64,000 bases of DNA, taken from contig CALKIW010000121.1 in the NCBI GenBank assembly GCA_937995875.1, forward strand, positions 6,916-70,915, in the 5' to 3' direction. Shown in pieces: positions 18,293 through 27,160 of this stretch. The notes beneath the pieces are model-generated. The model was not told the DNA's origin and did not search any database. It saw only the letters and a program-made list of their open reading frames with translations. Each line of letters opens with the position of its first letter. The first letter of the stretch is position 1. The stretch comes from an uncultured Bacteroidales bacterium. Lineage in GTDB: Bacteria; Bacteroidota; Bacteroidia; Bacteroidales; Bacteroidaceae. The position numbers were made by a program, and so were the translations under genes.

Positions 18293-18905
18293 TATCATAT
18301 TCCTTCTGTCAATACTATTTGCCTGTATTTCTTGCAATTCAAGAGGCAAGATTGATGATGAGATTAGGGCTTTTTACGGAACACATGTAGAATTACCCAT
18401 AGACTCCATGACAAATGTGTCAGCAAGCCTCCAGACTGGCATGTACAAGCATGCGAGGCACATTTATGTCATGTACGTGGACTCAACGTCTTGCAGTGAT
18501 TGCGCAATCTCACACATAGGCGACTGGTCACAACTAAATCTCCTGAACGCATACAAACAAGGTACGCTAAAATATTTATTTGTGGTCGCACCTAAACATA
18601 GCCAAATAAAGCATGTCTTGGACATTATTAGAAGAGATACGCTTTCAAGTAGTTTTGTCTACGTTGACACTACGAGCATTTTTGAGCGCAGGAATCCCAA
18701 CCTGCCTACCAACAAACTTTTACACACATTCCTTGTTGACAGAAACTGGAATGTAGAGCTGGTTGGGAATCCAATAGCAAATACCGAAATCAAGAGTATG
18801 CTTAAAAAGATTGTTGAAAAAGAGCAACATACAAAAAGACAAGAGACACAACACCAACTGAATAAAAAACGAGGGATCCGAAAAGCGAAGGGAGTAGGAA
18901 ATTAA
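18276..18905 (+). CDS. Thioredoxin-like lipoprotein with CxxC motif
   Basis: A 209-residue protein whose signal ends in SILFACISCNSRG (lipobox cysteine near residue 20). A thioredoxin-type strand-loop (HIYVMYVDSTSCSDCAIS) carries the CSDC pair near residues 72-75, and a later LLHTFLVDRNWNVELVGNPI resembles the end of a TlpA/peroxiredoxin-like fold. The last 30 or so residues are Lys/Gln/Arg-rich and may be a run-on: the DNA just after the stop (18923-18974) is a copy of a DUF4221 gene end, so the original 3' end may have been changed by recombination. The gene overlaps the propeller by 17 bp. A redox role towards the cysteine-rich peptides is inference. Confidence 0.65.
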   Translation: MRKPFNIIFLLSILFACISCNSRGKIDDEIRAFYGTHVELPIDSMTNVSASLQTGMYKHARHIYVMYVDSTSCSDCAISHIGDWSQLNLLNAYKQGTLKYLFVVAPKHSQIKHVLDIIRRDTLSSSFVYVDTTSIFERRNPNLPTNKLLHTFLVDRNWNVELVGNPIANTEIKSMLKKIVEKEQHTKRQETQHQLNKKRGIRKAKGVGN

Positions 18906-18922
18906 AACTCTTATCTTTTTTT

Positions 18923-18974
18923 GGCCAAGTACAATACAATCTCGTCTTTGACGTGATTACACCAATAAATTAGC
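18923..18974 (+). repeat. Scar: copy of the 3' end of the DUF4221 gene
   Basis: These 52 bp match 10644-10695, the last codons and stop of the truncated DUF4221 gene, at about 46 positions (shared core ACAATCTCG then CTTTGACGTGATT, then AATAAATTAGC). No DUF4221 frame precedes them here. They probably mark a recombination between paralogous modules or the remains of a lost DUF4221 gene. The rest of 18975-19082 holds nothing recognisable. Confidence 0.75.
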
Positions 18975-19082
18975 ACATAGGTTTGGCATCAGCATCTAGT
19001 TATGGCTGGATGCAGATGATAGGTTAATGCAGTATGCCCTACCCATAAGAAAAATAGTAGAACATCAATGAACTTGTCTTAA

Positions 19083-19946
19083 ATGGATATAGGCAGATTT
19101 CATACATTCCCATCAGAAAAATGGCATCGAATCATAGCAAGGATGGCATACGCAGTAATGTCTCTGTCACTATTGTATTTTTTGTGGCTGACAACCCGCT
19201 GCTTCATCACAGACTATTTTTCCATCCCCACATTTTCCATGATTCCCACTTTATATCCAGGAGATAAGGTGTGGGTAAACAAGATGACGATGGGAGCAAG
19301 AATATATACGTCTTTTGACTTCGACCTAAAGGGTGGAGAGTTGCGATGTCGACGAGTGAAAGGGCTGCGCAGAGTGAAATGCAATGATATCGTTGTGTTC
19401 AACTTTCCCTACCATAATGGAAAGATGAGCTTCGTGATAAACCAAGTGTATTGCAAAAGAGTGGCGGCTGTGCCGGGTGACAGCATCCGCATAGAGAATG
19501 GATACTATAAGAACAACAACCACGACAGCATAATAGGATCAGAGAAAATGCAGAGCCAGCTTGTCCATACCCCAGACTCTGTAATTCCTGGATATGTGCT
19601 TCGCATTGCGCCATACGACGCCATATCCACTATTAAGAACATGCCATCAATGTATGTCCCACACAAGGGTGATATAATCAGGTTGCATCCCTACGAGGGT
19701 GTGCGCTACAAAATGTTGCTGGAATGGGAAACTGGCAAGACAATCACATTGGACTGGAAGAAAAACAAAGTTTACGCCAATGGCAAAGAACTGCGTTGGC
19801 ACAGATTCAAGCACGACTACTACTTCATGGCCGGGGACAACGTGGCGGACTCCAACGATTCAAGGTATTGGGGGCTTGTGCCAGAAGAATATATTGTAGG
19901 AATAGTGGCGTATATTCACCATGGGAGCAAGCGCAAAGCGATGTAA
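19083..19946 (+). CDS. lepB: Signal peptidase I (S26 family)
   Basis: A 287-residue membrane-bound serine protease. One N-terminal membrane segment (about residues 21-40) precedes box B, PTFSMIPTLYPGD, with catalytic Ser52. Box D, YCKRVAAVPGD, carries catalytic Lys125, and the C-terminal box reads MAGDNVADSNDSRYWG. The insert between boxes D and E matches the longer Bacteroidales type. Housekeeping lepB is not usually found in a mobile cargo, so this is probably a dedicated enzyme that cuts exported proteins of this locus, the NVEALA peptides being obvious candidates (inference). It heads the gene run 19083-33183. Confidence 0.93.
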   Translation: MDIGRFHTFPSEKWHRIIARMAYAVMSLSLLYFLWLTTRCFITDYFSIPTFSMIPTLYPGDKVWVNKMTMGARIYTSFDFDLKGGELRCRRVKGLRRVKCNDIVVFNFPYHNGKMSFVINQVYCKRVAAVPGDSIRIENGYYKNNNHDSIIGSEKMQSQLVHTPDSVIPGYVLRIAPYDAISTIKNMPSMYVPHKGDIIRLHPYEGVRYKMLLEWETGKTITLDWKKNKVYANGKELRWHRFKHDYYFMAGDNVADSNDSRYWGLVPEEYIVGIVAYIHHGSKRKAM

Positions 19947-19995
19947 CCCACATTTTTTTATAAACCAAAACATGAATTCACCATTTTAAGTCACA

Positions 19996-22779
19996 ATGAA
20001 ACGAAGCCTTCTTATATATATATGCACCTTGCTTTTTGCATTGACATCATGCCAGAATGACGTTGATGAAGCCCTTCAAAATGCTGGAAACAACAGGGCA
20101 CAATTAGAGTATGTACTCCAACACTTCAAGCATCACCCTGACAAACTTAGATATCGCGCCGCGAAATTCCTGATTGCAAACATGCCGTTCCATGGCTCTT
20201 TTTATGGAAAAGGCGCAAAACAGTATGCACTGGCATACCAAAAGATGGCGATAGAGCCTTTAGAATTTCGTGACAGTGTCTTACGTAAGGAGCTAAAAAA
20301 CGTAGATAGTGGTTCCAGCCAGTATATACCAGACCTAAGGAAGATAGACGCCAAGACGCTCATCAAGGCCATTGACGATGCGTGCGACACTTGGGAAAGC
20401 GTGACATGGCACGGAGATTACAGCGAAGATATATTCTTTGATTATGTCCTCCCTTACCGAGTGGCAAATGAGCCCATGAGCGACTGGAGGACCTGTGTTA
20501 AAAGGAATTTCCCATATATTGACAAGGACATAACATATAGTTCAAGAGGGCTGCAGCTGTCTGCCTCCAAGGCAAAGACAAAAAACTGCAAGGTCGTTAA
20601 CGAGCCAAGCGCCCTTAATGGTCAGTCGGTTGTTTTAACTGGAAAACCGTCATCCGTTGACTTCCAGATAACAAGTGACATTCCATCCGACAGATTGCTG
20701 AATCTTAGATACACCTCTACCACAAAGGATGCCAAGGCTGTCATCAAGCTGAATGGCAAAGCCGTTACTGTATTTGAGCTTGAGCCTACCAAGTCAATGC
20801 ATGTGTTCAGGAACAGCCGCAGCGGAATCAAGATAAGACTGGCTCGCGGAACAAACACACTGACTATATGCTTTGACAACCAGCCATTCGGCCTTGATTA
20901 TATAGAGCTTGCAGGGATTGAGAAATACAGCGAACCAAGCAACATAGACTTTTCCAACAGTTTCTGCCAGATTAAGAACATTACCACAGGACATTTTGTC
21001 TCGATGGACACGTTGCAGGGCAGCATGCTAAAGCCCATTTCGCTTCGCAGGTATTCACGACACGACAGGACGCTTGACCTGAGAATAGAGAATTTAGGAT
21101 ATGCGTGTTGGAAGATAGCGCCAGGAGACAGCAGCAACCAATGCATCGAGGACCGCTGGGTAAGCTTGGATCCATTGGCCCCAGTTGGGAAATTCAATTA
21201 TCTCCGAGGGAATCACCAAAAATGGGTAATCATCCCCATTGGACATGGTCTGTACAAGATTATGAACAAAGACTCCGGGATGTTCTGGGAGTCAACCGTG
21301 GACACAAATACAAAAAACGAGATAATTGTGCAGAATGTATATTCGGGAAAGAAGTCACAGCAATGGGCTATCATTCCTACGAAAAAAACATTTGAGAGCA
21401 GCTCCATCTTCAAGTTGGCCAGCGCACAATCTGCCGCACTGAGGGTGTATGACGTTATGCGACAATTTGAATTCGTCGGCAACAGAGGCGAAGCTACCCC
21501 AAGTCTGGCCAGCCTATTGAAGTATCGCACCGGCATCTGTGACGATGAGGCTTCCTACACAGTGGCGTTGTCAAGGTTTTTAGGCATACCCACAGCCATC
21601 GACTTCACGCCCCACTGGGGCAATCGTACCAATGGGCACTCATGGAGTGTTCTGATACTTCCCACAGGCAAGGGAACTCCATTTTATATGGGATGTGTCC
21701 CGGGAGACACAGCGCAGTATTTCCACAGCTACCTGAAACCCAAGATATACCGTCACAGATTCCAGTTGAATCGCAGCATCGTAGAAGACCTGCGGCAAGA
21801 GAAGGAAGTGCCAACGCTGTTCAGAGCTCCTGATTATGTGGATGTCACAGACGAATACTATCACACAACTGACGTAACACGCCAGATACCCGAGGAGTTT
21901 CGGAACAACCGCATTGCCTATATTTGCGTATTCGACAAGGAGGAATGGATACCGGTCGATTACGGCAAGATAAGGCGAGGCCACGTCACCTTCAAGTCCA
22001 TGGGGCGCAACATCCTTTATTCAGTTGGCCTATACAAAAATGGCAAGATAGCCCCCATTGGATGTCCTTTCGTGATTATGGGAGAAGGAAGCGTCAGGGA
22101 CATAAAACCACGTTATGGTACAAGGATGTCTATGACGTTGCTTCGCAAATATCCATTCTTTGGCAAAGAAGACTATTTCAATGGCCGCATGGCGTATGGC
22201 AAGTTCCAAGGGGACAATGATGCCGATTTCAAGAATCCCACCACGCTTTACCAACACGAGGGAATCACGGAAGGTTGCTGGTACATGAGAGCTCTGAAGA
22301 AGAGCGACAAGACCTTTAAATATCTGCGTTACATTGGATTTACCAATTCCTACTGTAACATCAACGAACTGGAATTTTACGATGAGTACAATCGTCGGAT
22401 TAAAGGTACTATTATAGGCACACAGGGGACGGAAGGACATACAAAGGAAACGGTCTTTGATGGTGACATCCTCACTGGGTTCAATGGTATCAGTCCTGAT
22501 GGGCACTGGGTGGGGATAAAATTGTCACATCCCCAAAAAGTGTTAAAAATTAGATATATGCCCCGCAATGATGGCAATAGCATTGAGGTTGGTGACGTTT
22601 ATCAATTGTTGATGTATGAACGCGGCTTATGGAAGACCATGGGCTGGAAGCGGGCAAGGATGAACCATCTCGTGTTTCCGAATATGCCGTCAAATGGACT
22701 CTTTATCCTGAAGGACAAGACCAAAGGTGTAGAGGAACGCATTTTCACATACGAGCACGGAAAACAGGTGTGGTGGTAA
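19996..22779 (+). CDS. Multidomain transglutaminase-like lipoprotein
   Basis: A 927-residue protein with a lipobox (LLFALTSCQND, cysteine near residue 19). An alpha-helical N-terminal region leads into a jelly-roll-like module (about residues 205-315, AVIKLNGKAVTVFEL ... NTLTICFDNQPFGLDYIEL) resembling CBM6/35. Next is a ricin-type trefoil region with QxW elements (HQKWVII, SQQWAII; about 330-460). The transglutaminase core follows: GICDDEASY with Cys515, NGHSWSV with His548 and a likely Asp571 in VPGD. The C-terminus looks like an F5/8-type discoidin domain. Transglutaminase-fold proteins may act as proteases, crosslinkers or amidases; the substrate here is unknown. The stop is immediately followed by the ATG of the next gene. 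Confidence 0.72.
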   Translation: MKRSLLIYICTLLFALTSCQNDVDEALQNAGNNRAQLEYVLQHFKHHPDKLRYRAAKFLIANMPFHGSFYGKGAKQYALAYQKMAIEPLEFRDSVLRKELKNVDSGSSQYIPDLRKIDAKTLIKAIDDACDTWESVTWHGDYSEDIFFDYVLPYRVANEPMSDWRTCVKRNFPYIDKDITYSSRGLQLSASKAKTKNCKVVNEPSALNGQSVVLTGKPSSVDFQITSDIPSDRLLNLRYTSTTKDAKAVIKLNGKAVTVFELEPTKSMHVFRNSRSGIKIRLARGTNTLTICFDNQPFGLDYIELAGIEKYSEPSNIDFSNSFCQIKNITTGHFVSMDTLQGSMLKPISLRRYSRHDRTLDLRIENLGYACWKIAPGDSSNQCIEDRWVSLDPLAPVGKFNYLRGNHQKWVIIPIGHGLYKIMNKDSGMFWESTVDTNTKNEIIVQNVYSGKKSQQWAIIPTKKTFESSSIFKLASAQSAALRVYDVMRQFEFVGNRGEATPSLASLLKYRTGICDDEASYTVALSRFLGIPTAIDFTPHWGNRTNGHSWSVLILPTGKGTPFYMGCVPGDTAQYFHSYLKPKIYRHRFQLNRSIVEDLRQEKEVPTLFRAPDYVDVTDEYYHTTDVTRQIPEEFRNNRIAYICVFDKEEWIPVDYGKIRRGHVTFKSMGRNILYSVGLYKNGKIAPIGCPFVIMGEGSVRDIKPRYGTRMSMTLLRKYPFFGKEDYFNGRMAYGKFQGDNDADFKNPTTLYQHEGITEGCWYMRALKKSDKTFKYLRYIGFTNSYCNINELEFYDEYNRRIKGTIIGTQGTEGHTKETVFDGDILTGFNGISPDGHWVGIKLSHPQKVLKIRYMPRNDGNSIEVGDVYQLLMYERGLWKTMGWKRARMNHLVFPNMPSNGLFILKDKTKGVEERIFTYEHGKQVWW

Positions 22780-24549
22780 ATGACTATTAAACAGGGCTAT
22801 ATGAGACAAGCCATACAACTATTGAAGACATCACATAGACACATACAAGCATCTACACTGATTGGTGTGGTTGTCATGTTGATGCTCTCCACCGTATGGC
22901 CTGCCGAAATACGATGGAGCAACGCTGAAGCTTTCATAGCGTCGGCTCTCCCTCTCCTGTGCCTTTTGGAAGTTGTTACCCTACTGCTACGCAAGAATGC
23001 GGACATCAAGATTAGCCTGCTCGATGTTCTCTTTGCAGCGTGGATGTTGTATTGTTTCTTCAGGTCATGGATTGGTGCCGAATATCCGTGCGCCACGCAG
23101 CTTCTTATGGATTCTGTTGCTTTCATCCTATATTTCGCCCTCAGAGGTTTGCCCCATTCTGGGAAAACCAACTGCACCCTCATTGCGACGGCAATAGTTT
23201 TGTGTGGGTTCTATGAGGCTTTATATGGATTCTATCAGATGACCATGGGAGAAAGCAGACACCCCTACTTTGCCCTTACGGGATCTTTCCTTAACCCAGG
23301 CCCATATTCCGCATATTTACTCGTCGCCTTGATAGCAGGGATTATGTCGAAAGGTGATGTCACTCTGTTGATAAAGGAGCTGCCGACAAAATGCCACCCA
23401 TACGTGACAGGGCTCTACAACACCATCCTCGCGATACTTGGCATCATGCTCCTTTCCACCTGGAGCAGGGCGGCCATATTGACCTTTACCCTATTCTGCC
23501 TATGGCATTATAGGAAACACTATTGGCGATGGAGGCTTGTTGCGTGGGTGGTATGTGCCGGTGTCATTGTCGGATTGTATTTTATAAAACAGGATTCGGC
23601 AAATGGACGCATCCTCACCTGGACGGCAAGTCTATGTACATGGTTGCATACTCCATGGTTAGGCGTGGGAATTGGTGGTTTCAGGCATGCCTGCGCACAA
23701 GGCATCTCTGAACTTTATGCAGCAAACCACAACAATCTGCTATTCATCTCTGGGAACGTTTCAGAATACGCGTTCTGTGACATCTTGAAGGTCCTTGTCG
23801 AGCAAGGCATCATTGGTTTTGCCATTTGCACGACTACGATGCTCGCCGTGCTTTATAACGTGTTCAGTGCGAGCAAACCCCTGTTTTGGACTCTGTTGGC
23901 ATTGGTCGCCTTCTCTATGTTCTCCTATCCGTTTGAGCTATATCCTTACCGTGTGCTGCTGATTATAGTGGCCGCCCTCACTCCCCATCGCCCACGCTTA
24001 GAGAAGAGCTGTAGCATGCGAGGGAAAGTTGCGATTGTATTATGTGGATTGCTGATGGCAGGTGCATCCGCACTCATAGCGAAAGAGATACAGGCACGTC
24101 GGAATGCCGACAAGGAGTCGGCCTTGCTGGCCAGTACAAGTGACGAAGCCTTTATCCCAGATTATTACAGGCTGTTGCAAAGGGAGAATGACAATCCGCA
24201 ATTTCTTTTCCAATTTGCAAAGGCTCTCAGGGAAGCAGGAAGGTACAACGAAAGCAACGCTATGCTCTCCAATGGGGCTTTGGTGAGCAATGACCACATG
24301 TTCTATGTGCTGCAAGGCAACAATTACAAAGACATGGGATTACCACACATTGCAGAGCAAACCTATCTTAAGGCATACTCGGTAATGCCAAACCGTCTCT
24401 ATCCCCTGTACAAGCTCATGGTCTTGTATGGATCAATGGGGCAGAAATTGGAAATGAGACAAATGGCACGAAGAATAATACAGGCCAATCCGAAAATCAC
24501 TTCTCCTGCGACAAAGGAGATGAAACACAAAGCACAGGAAGCACTATGA
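22780..24549 (+). CDS. O-antigen ligase-like polytopic membrane protein with TPR tail
   Basis: A 589-residue protein with about ten membrane segments up to residue 435. The Wzy/WaaL-type region includes FLNPGPYSAYLLVALIAG, STWSRAAILTF and LHTPWLGVGIGGFRHA, with a periplasmic loop after it (AANHNNLLF). The C-terminal 130 residues form TPR-like helices (YYRLLQRENDNPQFLFQFAK, ALREAGRYNESNAML, AEQTYLKAYSVMPNR). Family members join glycans to lipid or protein acceptors. There is no glycan-synthesis gene nearby, so the acceptor is unclear. It starts directly at the previous stop and overlaps tolC by 4 bp (ATGA), which indicates one operon. Confidence 0.8.
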   Translation: MTIKQGYMRQAIQLLKTSHRHIQASTLIGVVVMLMLSTVWPAEIRWSNAEAFIASALPLLCLLEVVTLLLRKNADIKISLLDVLFAAWMLYCFFRSWIGAEYPCATQLLMDSVAFILYFALRGLPHSGKTNCTLIATAIVLCGFYEALYGFYQMTMGESRHPYFALTGSFLNPGPYSAYLLVALIAGIMSKGDVTLLIKELPTKCHPYVTGLYNTILAILGIMLLSTWSRAAILTFTLFCLWHYRKHYWRWRLVAWVVCAGVIVGLYFIKQDSANGRILTWTASLCTWLHTPWLGVGIGGFRHACAQGISELYAANHNNLLFISGNVSEYAFCDILKVLVEQGIIGFAICTTTMLAVLYNVFSASKPLFWTLLALVAFSMFSYPFELYPYRVLLIIVAALTPHRPRLEKSCSMRGKVAIVLCGLLMAGASALIAKEIQARRNADKESALLASTSDEAFIPDYYRLLQRENDNPQFLFQFAKALREAGRYNESNAMLSNGALVSNDHMFYVLQGNNYKDMGLPHIAEQTYLKAYSVMPNRLYPLYKLMVLYGSMGQKLEMRQMARRIIQANPKITSPATKEMKHKAQEAL

Positions 24550-26015
24550 GAAAGATACTTTTCGTCACGATGTTCATGAGCTTCACCGCAAGCGCACAAC
24601 AGCTGTCACTGCGAGACGCCATAACGATAGCGCAACAAAACTCATACGACTCACAGTTAGCACAACTGGAGCTTATGTCGAAGTACTGGACATACCGCTC
24701 CTTCCAGGCTGAGCTACGTCCTGCCATCAACCTCAATGGAAGCGTTGGCAACTTTGACCACTCTATTGTTGAGGTGAGAAACTATGACGACGGACAGGTG
24801 GCGTATGTGAACAACAACTCCTTAGCCAACCAGCTCACGCTCTCCGTGGACCAACAGATTGCTGCAACGGGAGGAACAGTATCGCTACAGTCATACCTGT
24901 ACAGCCTCAACCAGTTTACATACCACGAGACGACATTCAACTCAAAGCCGCTCAGGATAAGCTACACGCAGCCATTCCGTGCCTTCAACTCCCTGAAATG
25001 GGCAAAGAAGACGGTGCCATTGGACTACCAAATTGCACAGAAAAACTACATCTCCGCCATGGAGCAGATTGCCATACAGGTCTCCGAACTATTTTTCAAT
25101 GTGCTTTCCGCCCAATCGGATTACAGGCAGAGCTCCGCGACCGTGAAAGACCGCGAGCAACTGCTCGACATGGCCAACAAGCGGCTCGAGCTCGGCACGA
25201 CAACAAAGAGCGACGTGCTGCAGCTGGAGCTGTCACTAATCAATGCGCGTGTGGCGGCAAACAACAACAAACTGGAGCTTGACGAAAGGCTGTACAAGCT
25301 GTTCTCATATCTACGGGTGACCGACTACGAACAGGCGACGCTGGTTCCTCCAGGCGATGTCCCTGACATGCTGTTGAGCATGGACGACGTGTTGCGGAAG
25401 GCCATAGACAACTCCTCGCATACGCTTGAACAAAAACAGGCGATGCTTGAGGCTGAGAAGGCTCTCGCAATAGCGAAGGCTGGACGCGGCCTGCAACTGA
25501 CGCTGCATGGGGAAGTGGGATTCACACAGTCGGCCAACACGTTCCCAAAGGCTTACCAGCACCTCAACGATAACGAGATAATAGGCCTCACCCTCTCCTT
25601 GCCTATCTTCGACTGGGGAGTGAGCAAGGGAAAGGTGCGAATGGCACAGTCGCAACTGGAACTGACTAAGACAAAGAACGAGCAGGAACACCTTGACTAC
25701 GTGCAGGACCTGCGCAAGAAAGTGATAATGTTCAACACCCAGCCATCACAATGCAAGGACGCACTGAGGGCGCAGGACATAGCGGAACAAAGATACGAGA
25801 TTACAAGGAAAAGGTTCGAGAATGGGGCGGTGTCAGTCACCGAACTCAACACCGCACAGCAGGAACTGGAGTCGGCCAAGAGGCAATACATATCCAACCT
25901 ACAAACGTTCTGGACCGACTACTACACGCTGCAGAAATCCACGCTGTACGACTGGATTCACCTTTCCGACATAGAAGTGGATTTCAACAAGATAATAAAA
26001 GACCAGAAACAATAA
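24546..26015 (+). CDS. TolC-family outer-membrane efflux protein
   Basis: A 489-residue protein with a cleavable signal (FVTMFMSFTASAQQ). It has the repeated TolC helical hairpin pattern: LSLRDAITIAQQNSYDSQLA at the start and a second RLELGTTTKSDVLQLELSLI unit, with a matching KRFENGAVSVTELNTAQQEL near residue 420. It would form the outer-membrane channel of the tripartite exporter completed by the three genes downstream. It overlaps the previous gene by 4 bp and is followed 17 bp later by the adaptor. Confidence 0.92.
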   Translation: MRKILFVTMFMSFTASAQQLSLRDAITIAQQNSYDSQLAQLELMSKYWTYRSFQAELRPAINLNGSVGNFDHSIVEVRNYDDGQVAYVNNNSLANQLTLSVDQQIAATGGTVSLQSYLYSLNQFTYHETTFNSKPLRISYTQPFRAFNSLKWAKKTVPLDYQIAQKNYISAMEQIAIQVSELFFNVLSAQSDYRQSSATVKDREQLLDMANKRLELGTTTKSDVLQLELSLINARVAANNNKLELDERLYKLFSYLRVTDYEQATLVPPGDVPDMLLSMDDVLRKAIDNSSHTLEQKQAMLEAEKALAIAKAGRGLQLTLHGEVGFTQSANTFPKAYQHLNDNEIIGLTLSLPIFDWGVSKGKVRMAQSQLELTKTKNEQEHLDYVQDLRKKVIMFNTQPSQCKDALRAQDIAEQRYEITRKRFENGAVSVTELNTAQQELESAKRQYISNLQTFWTDYYTLQKSTLYDWIHLSDIEVDFNKIIKDQKQ

Positions 26016-26032
26016 AACGACCATAGACAACT

Positions 26033-27115
26033 ATGAACAAAATCACAACAGCAATATGCATAATCCTGCTATCCTTGACGGTCTCCTCGTGTAAACACAA
26101 AGATAAAACGGAGCAAGAAGCTGTCCTGCCAGAGCAGCAGGAAGCCATAGCGGAAGTTGACACCATGACCCTCAGATACCAGACTTTCCAGAAGCAACTG
26201 CTATGCAACGGCAAGCTCGAAGCCATAAGGAAAGCTGACCTCCAATGCAGCAAGCAGGGCGAGATATTGCAAAGTGTGGCGGTGGTCAACGGTCAACGTG
26301 TGGCACAGGGAGCGTTGCTCTGCGTGTCAGACACGCGCGACAGGCAGGCCGAGCTGGACAAGGCACGGCACGACCTTGAGCGCGCCAGGATAGACCTGCA
26401 AGACAAGCTCATCAGCCTGGGCTACAGTGGAGAGCTCGACAAGGTGCCGGCGGATGTGCGCCACCGCGCTGAGATTGTGTCCGGGTACTACACGGCAAAG
26501 TTCCAACTGCAAGCCGCAAGGAAGAGCCTCAGGGAGTGTGAGCTGCGCGCGCCTTTCGCCGGAAGGATAGCCAACTTGGAGGCGCGCCCACACCAACCCG
26601 GCTTGAAGTTCGCCACGCTGATAGATGACTCTTACTTCAACGTGGATTTCAAGATACTTGAGGCTGAGCTCACGTTCGTCAGGAATGGACAGACAGTGAA
26701 GATAACGCCATACGTCATGGGGAACGACTCATACACAGGAACCATTACGGGCATCAACCCCACCGTCAACGACAAGGGCATGGTGAGCGTTACCGCAAGG
26801 GTGAAAAACAGGTCGTCAAAGCTCATAGACGGCATGAATGTGAAGGTGATAGTGGAGAACGCTGTGCCAAACATGCTGGTGGTGCCAAAAGAGGCCGTGG
26901 TGGAAAGGGATGGCTACCACGTGGTATTCTTGTATGACAAGAAGAACAAGCGTGCCGTGTGGACTTACGTCGACATTGTCCACAGCAACCTCACAAGCTA
27001 CGCCATCACTGGAAACACCAAAAAGGAGACAACAATTAAAGCTGGCGACGTTGTCATAACGACAGGAAACCTTAACCTTGCCGATGACACAGAAGTGAGG
27101 ATTAGCAACCAATGA
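26033..27115 (+). CDS. RND efflux periplasmic adaptor (HlyD/MFP family) lipoprotein
   Basis: A 360-residue protein with lipobox (LSLTVSSCKHKD, cysteine near residue 20). It shows the usual order: barrel strand (QLLCNGKLEAIRKADLQC), lipoyl half-motif (SVAVVNGQRVAQGALLC), a coiled-coil hairpin (about residues 104-165), the second lipoyl half (CELRAPFAGRIANLEARPHQ) and the beta-barrel/membrane-proximal domains (MNVKVIVENAVPNMLVVPKEAV). It links TolC to the RND permeases. Spacing to the permease is 45 bp. Confidence 0.92.
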   Translation: MNKITTAICIILLSLTVSSCKHKDKTEQEAVLPEQQEAIAEVDTMTLRYQTFQKQLLCNGKLEAIRKADLQCSKQGEILQSVAVVNGQRVAQGALLCVSDTRDRQAELDKARHDLERARIDLQDKLISLGYSGELDKVPADVRHRAEIVSGYYTAKFQLQAARKSLRECELRAPFAGRIANLEARPHQPGLKFATLIDDSYFNVDFKILEAELTFVRNGQTVKITPYVMGNDSYTGTITGINPTVNDKGMVSVTARVKNRSSKLIDGMNVKVIVENAVPNMLVVPKEAVVERDGYHVVFLYDKKNKRAVWTYVDIVHSNLTSYAITGNTKKETTIKAGDVVITTGNLNLADDTEVRISNQ

Positions 27116-27160
27116 CAGGCACATAGATTTTTTTAAAACCGCGCTCGCATACACTACATA

